A stretch of DNA of 64,000 nucleotides from Phylloscopus collybita (lineage: Eukaryota; Chordata; Aves; Passeriformes; Phylloscopidae): NCBI GenBank assembly GCA_027886175.1, contig JAJNNQ010000024.1:28685001-28749000 (forward strand), in the 5' to 3' direction. Below, piece by piece: positions 63,094 through 64,000 of the stretch (the stretch's first letter is position 1; every line of letters starts with the position of its first letter). A program made the translations under genes and the position numbers. Under the pieces are notes generated by a model. The model saw only the letters and a program-made list of their open reading frames with translations, was not told the DNA's origin and did no database searches.

Positions 63094-64000
63094 GTGAGTT
63101 TATTGGGAAAAATACAATTATGGAAAATATAAATGAAGTGATCTTTCCCCATACATTAATTCCATCCCAGGGACTTCCATCCTCATATTTGTCGTCATCT
63201 CAAGAAAACTGCATAACTGAAAGTACCTGGAACTTGTTTGCATTCTCAATGTAGGAAGCAAGTAGTGAGTGGACAATAAAACATGCATGAATCTCCACTT
63301 ATAGGATTGAAACCCATGGGCTACTGTGAGAAAACATTGCTATTAATCAAAGATAGGTACTTATATTTCTGAAATGTTTCATGATTTACAGCTAGCTAAA
63401 TTATGAAAATTAATCTATCACTTACCTGCAAAAAAGGTCTTACACTTAAATAAACTGTTAAAAAGTGTTATGTTTGCTGCATGCTGTGGGTCTGCCAAGT
63501 TCTGAAATACATTGTCAGAAATTCCAGAAAATAAATTAAGAAAAGCTGTAAGTCAAAAAGGAGCTAACTTTAGCATTTTAAGCCCTCAAGCAGAAAAGTA
63601 AAATGAATCTTATATACATAGCTAAACCAAATACACATTAAAAACACTTAGTAAAGATAAAGTACATATGTCCTTCAATGTCATGCAAGAACTTAATTTT
63701 CTGTAATCGGAATTGCTTTGGACCTTCATTTAACTGTGTCAAATACTTCCCAGTATTTTAACCCACTTAGGTTTTGTAGCATCTTCCCCTGCTCACAGAT
63801 CAATATTTAAACATTTTGGTTTAACTTGTGTTATTCATAGCCTAGTATAAAAACAGGCAATAAATAATGTGCATTCATAGCAGGACTGAAAGGAAGATGA
63901 ATCACTGCTCTCATTGACTCGTCCTTTTGGCATCACCCATCTGAACACTTTATTCTGAGTTTGCACGTGCTGGAATGATTTGCTACTGTTGAAAAGAAAG
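63094..64000 (+). other. STXBP5L: Start of next STXBP5L intron
   Basis: The intron starts with the good donor gtgagt and continues to the window end. The next tomosyn exon (EFQEPYAVV) was looked for and not found. The first 160 nt remain open in the exon H frame, and AATAAA occurs at 63275-63280. The remainder is AT-rich with no repeats recognised. Confidence 0.8.
63275..63280 (+). terminator. STXBP5L: Candidate intronic poly(A) signal after exon H
   Basis: AATAAA lies about 23 nt after the in-frame stop that ends read-through of exon H (stop at about 63252-63254). The combination would permit a transcript ending in this intron. No strong GU-rich downstream element is obvious. This is a sequence-only candidate. 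Confidence 0.25.

Larger units (their letters stand above)
1..64000 (+). other. STXBP5L: Partial STXBP5L (tomosyn-2) gene body
   Basis: The whole window appears to lie inside one + strand gene. Eight exons with matching phases give 274 continuous complete codons of the tomosyn family. Tomosyns are Lgl-related cytosolic proteins. Their N-terminal WD40 propellers and C-terminal R-SNARE-like motif bind syntaxin/SNAP-25 and restrain vesicle exocytosis, mostly in neurons and endocrine cells (family knowledge). Residues favouring STXBP5L over STXBP5, from memory of both, include GNTHIVNIESF, ELSTKTHPGP, HLSDSPRDEG, IGYENGT and VEYKTCKNSEPF. The first exons with the start codon, and the exons for the second propeller, linker and SNARE-like tail, are not in the window. 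No promoter or 3' end was seen. Confidence 0.93.

Noticed and set aside
62949..63254. 101-codon + strand frame as an independent gene
   Set aside because: Its first part is STXBP5L exon H in the correct frame; the rest is intron read-through after a good donor. Reported only as a possible isoform.
1..64000. STXBP5 (tomosyn-1) as the gene identity
   Set aside because: Exons C, D, E, G and H carry STXBP5L-type residues at nearly all positions where I remember the paralogues differing.
1..64000. CRISPR arrays, tRNA/rRNA genes, bacterial promoters or operons
   Set aside because: No regularly spaced repeats, cloverleaf-like sequences or compact coding were seen; the window is intron-dominated vertebrate DNA.

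Overview
The window is vertebrate nuclear DNA: AT-rich, with very long introns, GT-AG splice sites and small exons. The organism is probably a bird, or at least a sauropsid. The main repeat family is CR1-like LINE debris, including a fragment at about 11019-11060 ending in the typical avian CR1 tail, and I saw no mammalian-type SINEs. There are no bacterial-style genes, operons, CRISPR arrays, or recognisable tRNA or rRNA genes.

The only gene I can identify is STXBP5L (tomosyn-2), on the + strand. Eight consecutive coding exons are visible: 16427-16508, 18544-18644, 38321-38455, 49279-49342, 56281-56364, 61067-61190, 62677-62755 and 62939-63093. Their phases fit exactly. The 824 nt join into 274 complete codons plus one base of a split codon at each end, with no gap against the tomosyn family sequence as I remember it. 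They encode part of the N-terminal WD40/Lgl-like beta-propeller region. The first exons and the rest of the gene (second propeller, R-SNARE-like C terminus) lie outside the window. Residue choices favour STXBP5L over its paralogue STXBP5.

Layout: 1-16426 is intron upstream of the first visible exon. Introns of about 2.0, 19.7, 10.8, 6.9, 4.7, 1.5 and 0.18 kb follow, then the start of a further intron from 63094. The introns hold four CR1-like fragments, poly(T) and poly(A) runs (the longest is 34 T at 49909-49942), GT-rich and purine-rich tracts, small tandem repeats and a near-perfect 31-bp palindrome.

Most worth checking are: (i) an in-frame alternative acceptor 33 nt upstream of the first visible exon, with the better-placed pyrimidine tract, which would add 11 residues to the propeller; (ii) an open read-through of the last visible exon into its intron, with a stop followed by AATAAA, which could give a truncated isoform; (iii) a protein-like minus-strand frame at 40043-40723 broken by two nearby stops, possibly a decayed nested gene or retrocopy; (iv) a GC- and CpG-richer patch at 24808-25260 with a minus-strand AATAAA. 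I found no clearly new biological system. Points (i) and (ii) are splicing hypotheses, and (iii) and (iv) are unidentified sequence.
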